Shown: in pieces, positions 18,025 to 26,194 of the stretch
How positions within the stretch are numbered: position 1 is the stretch's first letter
How the letters are laid out: each line of letters starts with the position of its first letter
Origin: JABAQJ01 sp046327745
GTDB lineage: Bacteria > Gemmatimonadota > Gemmatimonadetes > Gemmatimonadales > Gemmatimonadaceae
NCBI GenBank assembly: GCA_046327745.1
Contig: JAXLXV010000014.1
Coordinates: 1 to 64,000 of the forward strand
Reading direction: 5' to 3'
Length of the DNA stretch: 64,000 bases
Made by a program: the position numbers and the translations under genes
The notes under the pieces: generated by a model
Told to the model about the DNA's origin: nothing
Databases searched by the model: none
What the model saw: only the letters and a program-made list of their open reading frames with translations

Positions 18025-19128
18025 TCAGTGCTCGCTGTCGAGCGCCAGGGCGTGTGCCTTTCGCCCGCCGCGATCCACCACATGCGGCGCTTTCTCATGC
18101 TCCAGCAGCAGGTGGGCCATGTCCGCGGCCCGGGCGACCAAACCGCGTGCCCCCTGTCGCAGATCCTCGCTCTTCATGACATAGTCGATGTTGTGCTCCA
18201 TGTCCTCGGCGGACCAGCCGCGCGAATGGGCGATGAACGGGAACTGCGGGAATTGGCAGCCGATCTCGCCGAAGAACGTCAGCATCTGACCCACTACGGC
18301 CTGCACGTTGTCCTGCCCGCCCGTGATTATGAAGGCGGCTACCTTGTTCCGTATTAACACGCGATTGGCGATCGTGATCTGGTTCTGCACGCAGTTCATA
18401 CGCTCGACCATTTTGTAGTAGAGCGCGCTCGCGTTGCCCCAGCGGATGGGTGTGGCCACCAGAATCGCGTCCGCCCAGTGCACGATGGCCTCGTACACTT
18501 CCGCCATCTCGTCCGCCGGGTCCATCTGCGTAATGGAGCAGGGCCAGGTGCAGGCGTGCGCACTCTTGGAGTAGTAGCCCTCGCACTGCCGGAATTTCAG
18601 CGAGGCAAGGCGAATCGTACGTGTCTCGGCGTCCAAGGCCGTTGCCGCGTGCTCCATGGCCACTTCAAGGAGCGCGTCGGACGTGGAGTATCGGGGATTG
18701 GCCAGGTCCATGTTGGTGCACGAGATGCCGGCCACGCGCAACTTGCCGGGAGCGCGTTCGACGCGCCTGGCCAAGGGGTGCGGGTCGTGATGGCCGCGCG
18801 TTCGCTTGGTGCCGGACGCCACGTCCACCAGCAGGCGGCCAGCTTCAACGCGCACCGGGTACGCCGGCGCGGCGTCCTCCTCGAATCCTGGCTCGCCGAG
18901 CCCCGTGCAGCGGTGGTACTTCCAGTTGTGCCATGGGCATTTGACGTAGTCGCCTTCCAGGGTGCCCTCGCCTAACGGGCCGCCGGCGTGGTTGCAGACG
19001 CCACTGATGGCGCCGAACTCGCCGTCCTTGTGGGTGATGGCGAGTTTGATGCGGCCGACGACGGCGGGGGTCACCGCAGCACGGGTGAACGGCTCCACCG
19101 GACCAACATCTTGCCAGTCAGCACTCAT
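18025..19128 (-). CDS. Rieske [2Fe-2S] domain fused to NAD(P)H-dependent FMN reductase (flavodoxin fold)
   Basis: A 367-residue two-domain redox protein. Residues 1 to about 105 form a Rieske domain with ligands C45-x-H47 (VCNHAGGP) and C64-x2-H67 (KCPWHNWKY). Residues about 130-335 resemble FMN-dependent reductases of the flavodoxin-like superfamily: LRVAGISCTN, ATALDAETRTIRL, ILVATPIRWGNASALYYKMV and AAFIITGGQDNVQ. The two cofactors suggest electron transfer from NAD(P)H through FMN to the Rieske cluster, or the reverse, within one cytoplasmic chain; the substrate is unknown. Such a domain pair usually occurs as separate proteins. It stands alone, upstream of and codirectional with the S9 peptidase. 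Confidence 0.8.
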   Translation of the reverse strand: MSADWQDVGPVEPFTRAAVTPAVVGRIKLAITHKDGEFGAISGVCNHAGGPLGEGTLEGDYVKCPWHNWKYHRCTGLGEPGFEEDAAPAYPVRVEAGRLLVDVASGTKRTRGHHDPHPLARRVERAPGKLRVAGISCTNMDLANPRYSTSDALLEVAMEHAATALDAETRTIRLASLKFRQCEGYYSKSAHACTWPCSITQMDPADEMAEVYEAIVHWADAILVATPIRWGNASALYYKMVERMNCVQNQITIANRVLIRNKVAAFIITGGQDNVQAVVGQMLTFFGEIGCQFPQFPFIAHSRGWSAEDMEHNIDYVMKSEDLRQGARGLVARAADMAHLLLEHEKAPHVVDRGGRKAHALALDSEH

Positions 19129-19288
19129 GTCGGCTCCTGCCCAAGGCAGTGTACGGAAACGTCAACAGCGGATGTATCCGGAATCTCCGGCTTCGGTTCG
19201 GTGATCGACTTCTTGCCGGTTGTCCAGCAGCCCCAGCGTGGACCAGTCCCTGCGTTGCTGCCCGTGCCCGCGGCCAGCGTAGCGTTCG

Positions 19289-20272
19289 CTATTTGCCAGT
19301 AGATGTTGAATCGGCGTGACGTAAGAACTCGCGTGTCACCTTGAGCATCTCATCCCGAGCGTCCCAAGGTGTGAGGTGGGCGGATCCTGGCATCACCGCG
19401 TACTGTGCCCCCGGCGCCTTGTCGGCGAAGCTCTTGATCAACTCGGGTCCGACTTCATCGAATTCACCGACCGTGAAGAGGGTAGGAACCTTGATCGTGG
19501 GCAAGACGTCGCGGACGTTGTAGTCCTTGAACGTACCGGTGATCGTGAACTCACTCGGTCCCTGCATGTAGTTGTAGATCCCCTCATTGACCGTCGACAT
19601 GGTGCTGTCCAGGTCGGCCTGCACCGGGTGCCGCCAGACGTACCTTCCATAGAATTCGCCGATCGCACGCTGGTAGGCGGGCGAGTCGAACTTGCCCGCT
19701 GCCTCGGCGGCTGCAACGGCCTTCTGGTCCGAGTCGGCCAGCGTCTTGAGCAGGTCGCGGGCACGGGTTGCATACGCCGGCACGTCGAACACCGCGCTGC
19801 CGAAATGCAAGGACGCCACATGCTCAGGATGCGCACGATAGTACTCCATCCCCAGCATGGTGCCCCACGAGTGGCCCAGGATGTGGATCTTCTCGACGCC
19901 AAGATAGGCGCGCAGAGAATCCAGCTCGTTGACGAAATGCGCGAAGTTGAACATGGCGGTATCGGACACCCGATCCGACTTGCCGCCGCCGAGCTGATCG
20001 TAGCGGATGACCACGCGATCATCGCCGAGCGTTTCGAACGGCTTCAGGTAAAACGAGGAGAATCCCGGGCCGCCGTGCAGGAGGATCAGGGGCGTGCCCG
20101 TCCCTGTGCCTGTCACCTTGTACCAGATGTTCCCGCCCGGTACCGCCAGTTTGTACTCACCAGGCGCGAGTCGCGGATTGCTCGCGACCCGTTCCTTGGA
20201 CGCGCAACCGAAGAGCAGGGGCAGCGCAGCCATGGCGCACAGGGCCAGACGTCCGTGGTGAGCACGCATCAT
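19289..20272 (-). CDS. Lipoprotein alpha/beta hydrolase, proline iminopeptidase-like (S33)
   Basis: This 327-residue protein carries a lipoprotein signal (ALPLLFGCAS) and an S33-type alpha/beta hydrolase. It has ILLHGGPGFSSFY (about residues 61-73, the oxyanion loop typical of prolyl iminopeptidases), RYDQLGGGKSD, the nucleophile elbow GHSWGTMLG (about 131-139), an Asp in TVGEFDEVGP and a His in PGSAHLTPWD. It probably trims N-terminal residues from peptides at the cell surface or in the periplasm, in keeping with the neighbouring S9 peptidase. Other small-molecule hydrolase activities are possible in this family. Confidence 0.85.
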   Translation of the reverse strand: MMRAHHGRLALCAMAALPLLFGCASKERVASNPRLAPGEYKLAVPGGNIWYKVTGTGTGTPLILLHGGPGFSSFYLKPFETLGDDRVVIRYDQLGGGKSDRVSDTAMFNFAHFVNELDSLRAYLGVEKIHILGHSWGTMLGMEYYRAHPEHVASLHFGSAVFDVPAYATRARDLLKTLADSDQKAVAAAEAAGKFDSPAYQRAIGEFYGRYVWRHPVQADLDSTMSTVNEGIYNYMQGPSEFTITGTFKDYNVRDVLPTIKVPTLFTVGEFDEVGPELIKSFADKAPGAQYAVMPGSAHLTPWDARDEMLKVTREFLRHADSTSTGK

Positions 20273-20446
20273 TCGTCTCCCGGATAGAGTCGTGGTGGGC
20301 CGTACTGGTCCGCCATCCTACCATGGAGACTGCCGACTCGGAAGGTTCGACGCGCTCGCCGCTACACGTTCACACCGCGTTTCGGCTTAGCGCGGGATGA
20401 CGTCGGAAACTGGAAGGACGCGTCGATCGTGTTCCGCGGTGCACCC

Positions 20447-22999
20447 TCAGGGGTTCACCCAGAAGTTCATCTTCACGACGAATATGTTGTCGGGACGTGT
20501 GCGAAACAGCGCCATCCGGTCGCGGCTGAAGTCGAAGTCACCCAGTGGCGCGAGATCGGAACGGCTCTGCTGCCACGCGACGTACATCGTGGAGCCCTGA
20601 CGCCACTCCCACCGCAACACTGCGTTGCCGCGCAAGGAGCGAAGGTTGAAGTCCAGATCCGGCACCTGCCCAAGGTATGGGACAAAGGCAAACGTCTGTG
20701 GCGCAACGAACTTCTTCGCGTCGCCATAGTCCTGGCTGGACAGCAGCGGCTGGGCATACACTTCCAGCGAGAGTCGCGGAGTGAACGTGGCATTGAGCCG
20801 AGTTTCCAGAGACAGCGCCGTCTGGTGCAACGGAGCGAAGATGTAGTCGCGTCCGTACGTCGACAGGTTCCCCGAGTTCGCCGCCGAGGTCACGAACTGC
20901 GCTGGCGTAAACAGCTTACCGAAGGATGGACCCACCGACAGGTTCCACCGCGACGACGTCTTGATGCCCAACTCCGTGCTCGCGTTCCAGTTCCAACCGC
21001 CGAACTCATAGTCGTTGGAAACCACCACCGTGGTCAGCGTAACCGGCTTCCGCACGTCTGATCGCACCTGGGCCTGGTATTGCCACCAGGCTGGCCGTGT
21101 GGCCAACGGACCACCGCGGGTGAGGCGATCGTCGATCGCCTGGAAGTACCGGGTCGCCTGCAGCGCCAACGTCCAGTAGTTCATCGTCGTGGCGTTGAGG
21201 CTGGCGGCGCCAAACGTCAGGATGGGTTGCCAGTCGTAGTTGTGCTCGGAACGGCCGACGGTGGTGAGCGACCAGCGACGCAACAGCGTGCCTGGTTTGT
21301 TCTCCAGGTACGACAACGTCGCTTGGGCATCCTTGCGATCGGTCCGGACGGCGAATCCAAGGTCATTCACCTCGTACTTCGGGCTGGTCAGCGCGCCGCC
21401 GACCTGACCGCGCCAGTGCGTGCCGGCCTGGCGACTCACCGCCAGGTTCATCGAGTAGCCGTTGAGTGATGTGGCGGCGCTGTCGACTTCCAAGTGAGAT
21501 GCATCAGGGCGCTGGAAGAAGTGATTCGACCGCCGTTGCGTTGCCGTGATGGCGCTGGCGGAACCATCCACTCGGCTGAATTCGATGTCGCCGAAGCTGA
21601 CCCACGCGCGCTTTCCCCACTCATGACGAAAATCGAAACCACCGGAGTAGGCGCCCTTGTGGAGCGCGGCCTCCAGCTCCGGCGTGGTGAGGTCCCGGTT
21701 CACGGCCGTCAGGATGCCCCCAATGAACGTCTGCCCCCCGCGTGCCTCACGACGGGCCCGGGCCACCACGTAGTTCGACAACGGCTCCACCACAAACGAA
21801 CTCGGCGTGTTGGAGCTGGTGAGGTATCGCGAGGTTTCCTTGGCCGTCACCGCCTCCAGTACGCCGATGGACCACCCGCCAATCTTTCCGGAGAGTTTTC
21901 CGGACCCAAGGATCGTCGTGGCGTCGGGAAGGTCGCTCGCCGCGGTGGGCGCGCGCAGCGAAGGCACTCGTCCGATCCGACGCGAATAGAAGAGCTGGCC
22001 CCCGCTCGTGCTGTTGGCGCCAAAGTCGAAGATGTCGCTCCCTTCAATGAACAGCGGGCGCTTTTCCTCAAAGAACGTCTCGTACACGCCAAGGTTCACG
22101 ACGGCCGGATCCACTTCCACTTGGCCAAAGTCCGGATTGAACGCCGCGTTCAACGTCAGGTTCGACGACAGCCGCAACACCGCGTCCAAGCCCCCAGTGG
22201 TTTGGTAGTCCGGGTTACTCCGGAATGGATTCGGCCCCGGGTCCACCCATGCGCCGCGCTGCACCACGTAGGGTAGGAGCTCCACCCGCTTGCCCGCCTT
22301 GAGATCTTGCAGCCCCTCCAAGTGACCGTACTTCGGGACGCCACCCACCTCGGCCTTGGGCATTGGCGTCGATGTGGCGTACTCATGACGTCGTCCGATC
22401 ACGCGCTCGAACAGCACCCCCCACGTCTGGGCATTGCTTCCGGAGAAGCGCAGCTGGCTGAAGGGGATTCGGTATTCAGCCGTCCACCCCGCGGCGTCGA
22501 CAGTGGTCGCCACGTCCCAGACCGGGTCCCACGAGTTGTCGTCAGTGTTGATGATCTTCACTTCATCGCGGCGAACGCCTAACGGATTCACGTCGAACCC
22601 AAAGGCCGTGCGATGGTCGTGGTAGCTGTCCAGCATGACTCCGAACCAATCGGAGTCGCCAAGGTCCATGTCGCGCCGCCCCAATCGTCCGGTGATTGGT
22701 CCGTCATCATGCAGGCGCACGCCGACGTAGAGATACTCATCGTCATACAGGACCCGCACCTCGGTCTTTTGAGATGCCGGCCGCCCTTCGTCCGGGTCAA
22801 CTTGCGTGAACGCGCTCGTGACCGGCGCGCTCTGCCAAGCTCCCTCGTCCAGCTTTCCGTCCACGTGGATGCTCCCCGTGGCCCGCACCGCGTTTGAAAC
22901 CGGAAGGGGACGCTCGGCGGCGGGTGACGCGGTCGGATTTTGGGCAAGCGCGCTGGAGGCGCAGAGGCCGATGGCGGCGGCAATCGGGCGACAAGACAT
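20447..22999 (-). CDS. DUF5916 outer-membrane protein with CBM9-like N-terminal domain
   Basis: An 850-residue exported protein (signal ending CASSALAQN). After it comes a DOMON/CBM9-like domain: SIHVDGKLDEGAWQSAP near residue 42, YDDEYLYVGVRLHD near 85, and FGFDVNPLGVRRDE near 130. A long beta-strand-rich region from about 220 to the end has alternating hydrophobic pattern and a terminal aromatic-rich strand, as expected for a membrane barrel. DUF5916 proteins are frequent in Gemmatimonadota and Bacteroidota and often sit near hydrolases; their function is not established. I chose the ATG at 22999 because the signal peptide starts there. No Shine-Dalgarno sequence is evident. Confidence 0.8.
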   Translation of the reverse strand: MSCRPIAAAIGLCASSALAQNPTASPAAERPLPVSNAVRATGSIHVDGKLDEGAWQSAPVTSAFTQVDPDEGRPASQKTEVRVLYDDEYLYVGVRLHDDGPITGRLGRRDMDLGDSDWFGVMLDSYHDHRTAFGFDVNPLGVRRDEVKIINTDDNSWDPVWDVATTVDAAGWTAEYRIPFSQLRFSGSNAQTWGVLFERVIGRRHEYATSTPMPKAEVGGVPKYGHLEGLQDLKAGKRVELLPYVVQRGAWVDPGPNPFRSNPDYQTTGGLDAVLRLSSNLTLNAAFNPDFGQVEVDPAVVNLGVYETFFEEKRPLFIEGSDIFDFGANSTSGGQLFYSRRIGRVPSLRAPTAASDLPDATTILGSGKLSGKIGGWSIGVLEAVTAKETSRYLTSSNTPSSFVVEPLSNYVVARARREARGGQTFIGGILTAVNRDLTTPELEAALHKGAYSGGFDFRHEWGKRAWVSFGDIEFSRVDGSASAITATQRRSNHFFQRPDASHLEVDSAATSLNGYSMNLAVSRQAGTHWRGQVGGALTSPKYEVNDLGFAVRTDRKDAQATLSYLENKPGTLLRRWSLTTVGRSEHNYDWQPILTFGAASLNATTMNYWTLALQATRYFQAIDDRLTRGGPLATRPAWWQYQAQVRSDVRKPVTLTTVVVSNDYEFGGWNWNASTELGIKTSSRWNLSVGPSFGKLFTPAQFVTSAANSGNLSTYGRDYIFAPLHQTALSLETRLNATFTPRLSLEVYAQPLLSSQDYGDAKKFVAPQTFAFVPYLGQVPDLDFNLRSLRGNAVLRWEWRQGSTMYVAWQQSRSDLAPLGDFDFSRDRMALFRTRPDNIFVVKMNFWVNP

Positions 23000-23225
23000 G
23001 AGGCAACTGAGGGATATCGTCGGCGAATCGCGCGGCGCCAGACGTGTGGGGGCCAAGGTGTGGCGTCTACGGTGGATGCTATCGCCGGGCGCCTTTGCTA
23101 GTGACGTACGCGTCGTGCCAGTGAAAGGTTTGACGCTGAGTGAGGTGCCCGGGGTTGCCCCGCAGGGAGAACGTGGCGCAAACTAGCACACTGCAAGCCT
23201 CCTCATTCCTCTAGCCCTGCCGTCC

Positions 23226-24299
23226 ATGTCGATTTCGCGTCGTGACTTCATAGCTACCGGTGCCACCGCAGCCGCGGGTCTCGCCGTCGGTCGAACCGCC
23301 GATGGAGCGACCGTGCTCCCGAGCCTGGCGCCCAGTGCGGCAACCAGTGCTGGCCGCCCGTTGGTGATTTCGTCGGCCAATGGCATTCGCGGCGTGAAGC
23401 GCGCGTACGACATGATCCAGTCGGGGAACGACACCCTGGACGCGATCATCGCTGGGGTCAACATCCAAGAGCTGGACCCCGAGGATCAGTCAGTAGGGCT
23501 GGGTGGCCTACCTAACGAGGACGGCGTCGTACAGTTGGACGCGTCGTGCATGCACGGTCCCACCAAGCGAGCCGGCGCCGTCGGGTGCCTTGAGGACATC
23601 GCTACTCCGTCGCTGGTCGCCAAGGCAGTCATGGACTACACCAACCACATCATGTTGGTGGGTCAGGACGCGAGGAAGTTCGCCATCGAGATGGGCTTCA
23701 AGCCGCAGAACCTGCTCACCGAGAAGAGCCGGCAAGACTGGATGCGCTGGAAGTCCCGCCAGAACAAGAACGACAACTGGCTCGATCACGACGACGACAT
23801 CCGGATCAAGTTCACGACGGGCACCATCAACATGAATGCCATCAACGCCGCCGGGGACATCAGCTCCGTGACGACGACGAGCGGTATTGCGTGGAAGGTC
23901 CCCGGTCGCGTGGGTGACTCGCCGATCGTTGGAGCAGGAGAGTACACGGATAACGATGTTGGAGCTGCCGGAAGCACGGGGCGGGGCGAGTCCAACATCA
24001 TGGTGTGCGGTGCGTTTCTGGCCGTCGAGTACATGCGGCAAGGGAAGTCACCGGAAGAGGCGCTGATGCTGGTGATGAAGCGGGTGATCGATCATACGGA
24101 GAAGCGGTTGCTGGATGCCAACGGCCGTCCGTACTTCGACCTGGTGTTCTACGCCCTGAACAAGAAGGGTGAGTACTCTGGGGCCAGTGCGTACGAGGGA
24201 TTCAAGTTTGCGGTGTGCGACGCGAAGGGTCCCCGCCTCGAGGATACGGTATACCTGTACAAGCGGGACGAACGGCCACGCATGCCGAACGATGCGTAG
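23226..24299 (+). CDS. Glycosylasparaginase / isoaspartyl peptidase-like Ntn hydrolase, Tat-exported
   Basis: A 357-residue protein with a Tat signal (SRRDFIATGATAAAGLAVG). The mature part matches the T2 asparaginase family: AYDMIQSGNDTLDAIIAGVN, DQSVGLGGLPNEDGVVQLDA (residues about 85-104), RAGAVGCLEDIATPSLVAKA, and the autocleavage site GDISSVTTTSG, where Thr216 would become the N-terminal nucleophile. GTINMNAINAAG just before matches the pre-nucleophile strand. The likely reaction is hydrolysis of N-acetylglucosaminyl-asparagine or isoaspartyl peptides outside the cytoplasm. It precedes the LRR and GGT-like genes on the same strand with gaps over 100 nt. Confidence 0.88.
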   Translation: MSISRRDFIATGATAAAGLAVGRTADGATVLPSLAPSAATSAGRPLVISSANGIRGVKRAYDMIQSGNDTLDAIIAGVNIQELDPEDQSVGLGGLPNEDGVVQLDASCMHGPTKRAGAVGCLEDIATPSLVAKAVMDYTNHIMLVGQDARKFAIEMGFKPQNLLTEKSRQDWMRWKSRQNKNDNWLDHDDDIRIKFTTGTINMNAINAAGDISSVTTTSGIAWKVPGRVGDSPIVGAGEYTDNDVGAAGSTGRGESNIMVCGAFLAVEYMRQGKSPEEALMLVMKRVIDHTEKRLLDANGRPYFDLVFYALNKKGEYSGASAYEGFKFAVCDAKGPRLEDTVYLYKRDERPRMPNDA

Positions 24300-24409
24300 G
24301 TCGGGGGAGTGCGGCAGTTTGTACTGAGCCCGTCCACGAAGATTCAGAACATGCTCGGGGTGCGGCATTCAGCCAAGCTGCGTGCGTGCCAGACTGGGAG
24401 GCTTCCTAA

Positions 24410-26002
24410 ATGTTGACTGGAAGTTGGCGCGCAGTGCTGCGACGTGCGGGAGTGAGCCTGCTGCTCGCAATCAATGCATCGTGCGGGCGGGAGATGCCGA
24501 TCAGTGGGCCATTCGTCGCTCCACCAGCGCACGCGGGCGGCTCGGCGCAGTTTGATTGTTCGATGCAGGCGGACCTCCCGATATCGCAGTGCCAGGCCCT
24601 TGTTGATTTCTTCTCGTACACGAACGGAAACACATGGACCAACGGTACGGGATGGCTTCAGACTGCCACCCCGTGCAGCTGGTTCGGTGTGACGTGTAGC
24701 AATGGCTCCGTCACAGACCTGACCCTGGTCGCCAACAACCTGACTGGATCCCTTCCGAACTCGTTAGGGTCCTTGTCGGACATCGCTAGTCTGAACCTGA
24801 CCGACAATCAAGTTGGCGGTTCGCTCCCAGCTTCAATCGGGCTGCTCGACAAGCTACAGTTGCTTTACCTCGGATACAACGCGTTCAATGGACCCATCCC
24901 GCCGTCTATCGGATCATTGCAGAATGTCGTGCGATTGGATCTCGATAGGAATCAACTGAACGGGACCATCCCTGCGGCAGTCGGTTCGCTGCGAAGCCTG
25001 CAGATCTTGGACCTTTCAAACAATCAGCTGAGCGGACCGATTCCGCCGTCAATTGGAAACCTTGCCAGCCTGCAATATCTCTATCTCTACAACAACCAGC
25101 TTAGCGGAAGTCTGTCATCGTTAGGGCTTCTTCGTACCCTGCTCGTGCTTAACCTCGCAAACAATCAGTTGAGCGGTGCGATCCCCCGTTCATTCGGCGG
25201 TCTTACAACCTTACAGAACATATATCTCACTGGGAACAAGTTGAGCGGAAGCATTCCATCGTCGCTCGGTGGCCTAACGCAGCTCCGTACGCTGAGTCTC
25301 GACTTCAACCAGCTCAGTGGCGAAATACCGGCGAGCTTGGGTTCTCTGGTGAATCTTCAACAGCTCGGACTTGGCGCGAATCGACTGAGTGGAGGAATTC
25401 CTTTGTCACTCGGTTCGCTTTCAAAATTGCAGACCCTCTCCCTCTTCCAAAATCAGCTGACGGGCGGCATCCCTGCCCCACTCGCTTCGCTCACGAACTT
25501 GCAGCAATTAGTCCTTTCGTCAAACCAGCTGACGGGTTCGCTGCCAGCGTGGCTTGGGTCGCTCGTTCACCTGACACAACTTCACCTCAATAACAATCGA
25601 TTCAGCGGGCCTGTGCCGGCGACTTTGGGGACGCTCTCGGAGCTGTACACTCTATACCTCAGTTCCAACCGGCTTAGCGGTTCCATACCCGAGTCACTCG
25701 GCTACCTCGCAAAGCTCGACCTTCTCTTTCTCGGTTCGAATCAACTAAGTGGAACCATCCCCCAGTCCTTCGTAAATCTGAGCTCGCTGCGATATTTCGT
25801 CGCGGATCACAACCAACTCTCTGGGGTTGTTTCGGTACCGATAGCTACGTGGGGAGGTCTTCTCGAGTCGCGCAACGGAGCATTTAGCTGTGCTTTGGGG
25901 AGCAACGCGGGCCTGACCTTGGGCAGCGGTCCTGGATACCGGGCCGCTGATCTTGACGGCGACGGACTTATCTGTCAGCTGCCGCTCGGGACCTCGCCCT
26001 AA
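24410..26002 (+). CDS. Secreted leucine-rich-repeat protein (plant-specific LRR type)
   Basis: This 530-residue protein has a hydrophobic N-terminus (RRAGVSLLLAINASC), an LRRNT_2-like cap (ALVDFFSYTNGNTWTNGTGW, then CSWFGVTC), and about 16 repeats of 23-24 residues of the type LxxLxLxxNxLSGxIPxSLGxL (residues about 100-480). A short C-terminal part holds one Cys near FSCALGSN and a calcium-like DLDGDGLICQL. The plant-type repeat forms a solenoid used for protein recognition; in bacteria it is secreted or surface-exposed. Codon use is visibly more A/T-rich than in the flanking genes (many tta, aat, ata), suggesting recent transfer or relaxed constraint. No enzymatic domain is present. Confidence 0.88.
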   Translation: MLTGSWRAVLRRAGVSLLLAINASCGREMPISGPFVAPPAHAGGSAQFDCSMQADLPISQCQALVDFFSYTNGNTWTNGTGWLQTATPCSWFGVTCSNGSVTDLTLVANNLTGSLPNSLGSLSDIASLNLTDNQVGGSLPASIGLLDKLQLLYLGYNAFNGPIPPSIGSLQNVVRLDLDRNQLNGTIPAAVGSLRSLQILDLSNNQLSGPIPPSIGNLASLQYLYLYNNQLSGSLSSLGLLRTLLVLNLANNQLSGAIPRSFGGLTTLQNIYLTGNKLSGSIPSSLGGLTQLRTLSLDFNQLSGEIPASLGSLVNLQQLGLGANRLSGGIPLSLGSLSKLQTLSLFQNQLTGGIPAPLASLTNLQQLVLSSNQLTGSLPAWLGSLVHLTQLHLNNNRFSGPVPATLGTLSELYTLYLSSNRLSGSIPESLGYLAKLDLLFLGSNQLSGTIPQSFVNLSSLRYFVADHNQLSGVVSVPIATWGGLLESRNGAFSCALGSNAGLTLGSGPGYRAADLDGDGLICQLPLGTSP

Positions 26003-26194
26003 GGTGGGACCTGCAACTGGGACCCTACGCGTTGTTGCACGGAGGCTCGGATGCGTGAGGCATCGGCAGGGCGCGCGATAAATGAACATTCCGTTGAGGG
26101 AAGGCAAGACCCGGTCTGTAAACCTGAACTGACCAACCCTTACTTGACTATCCTACGCATTTCCACTTTTGCCCCCTCCTAACGATTCCGTCCC

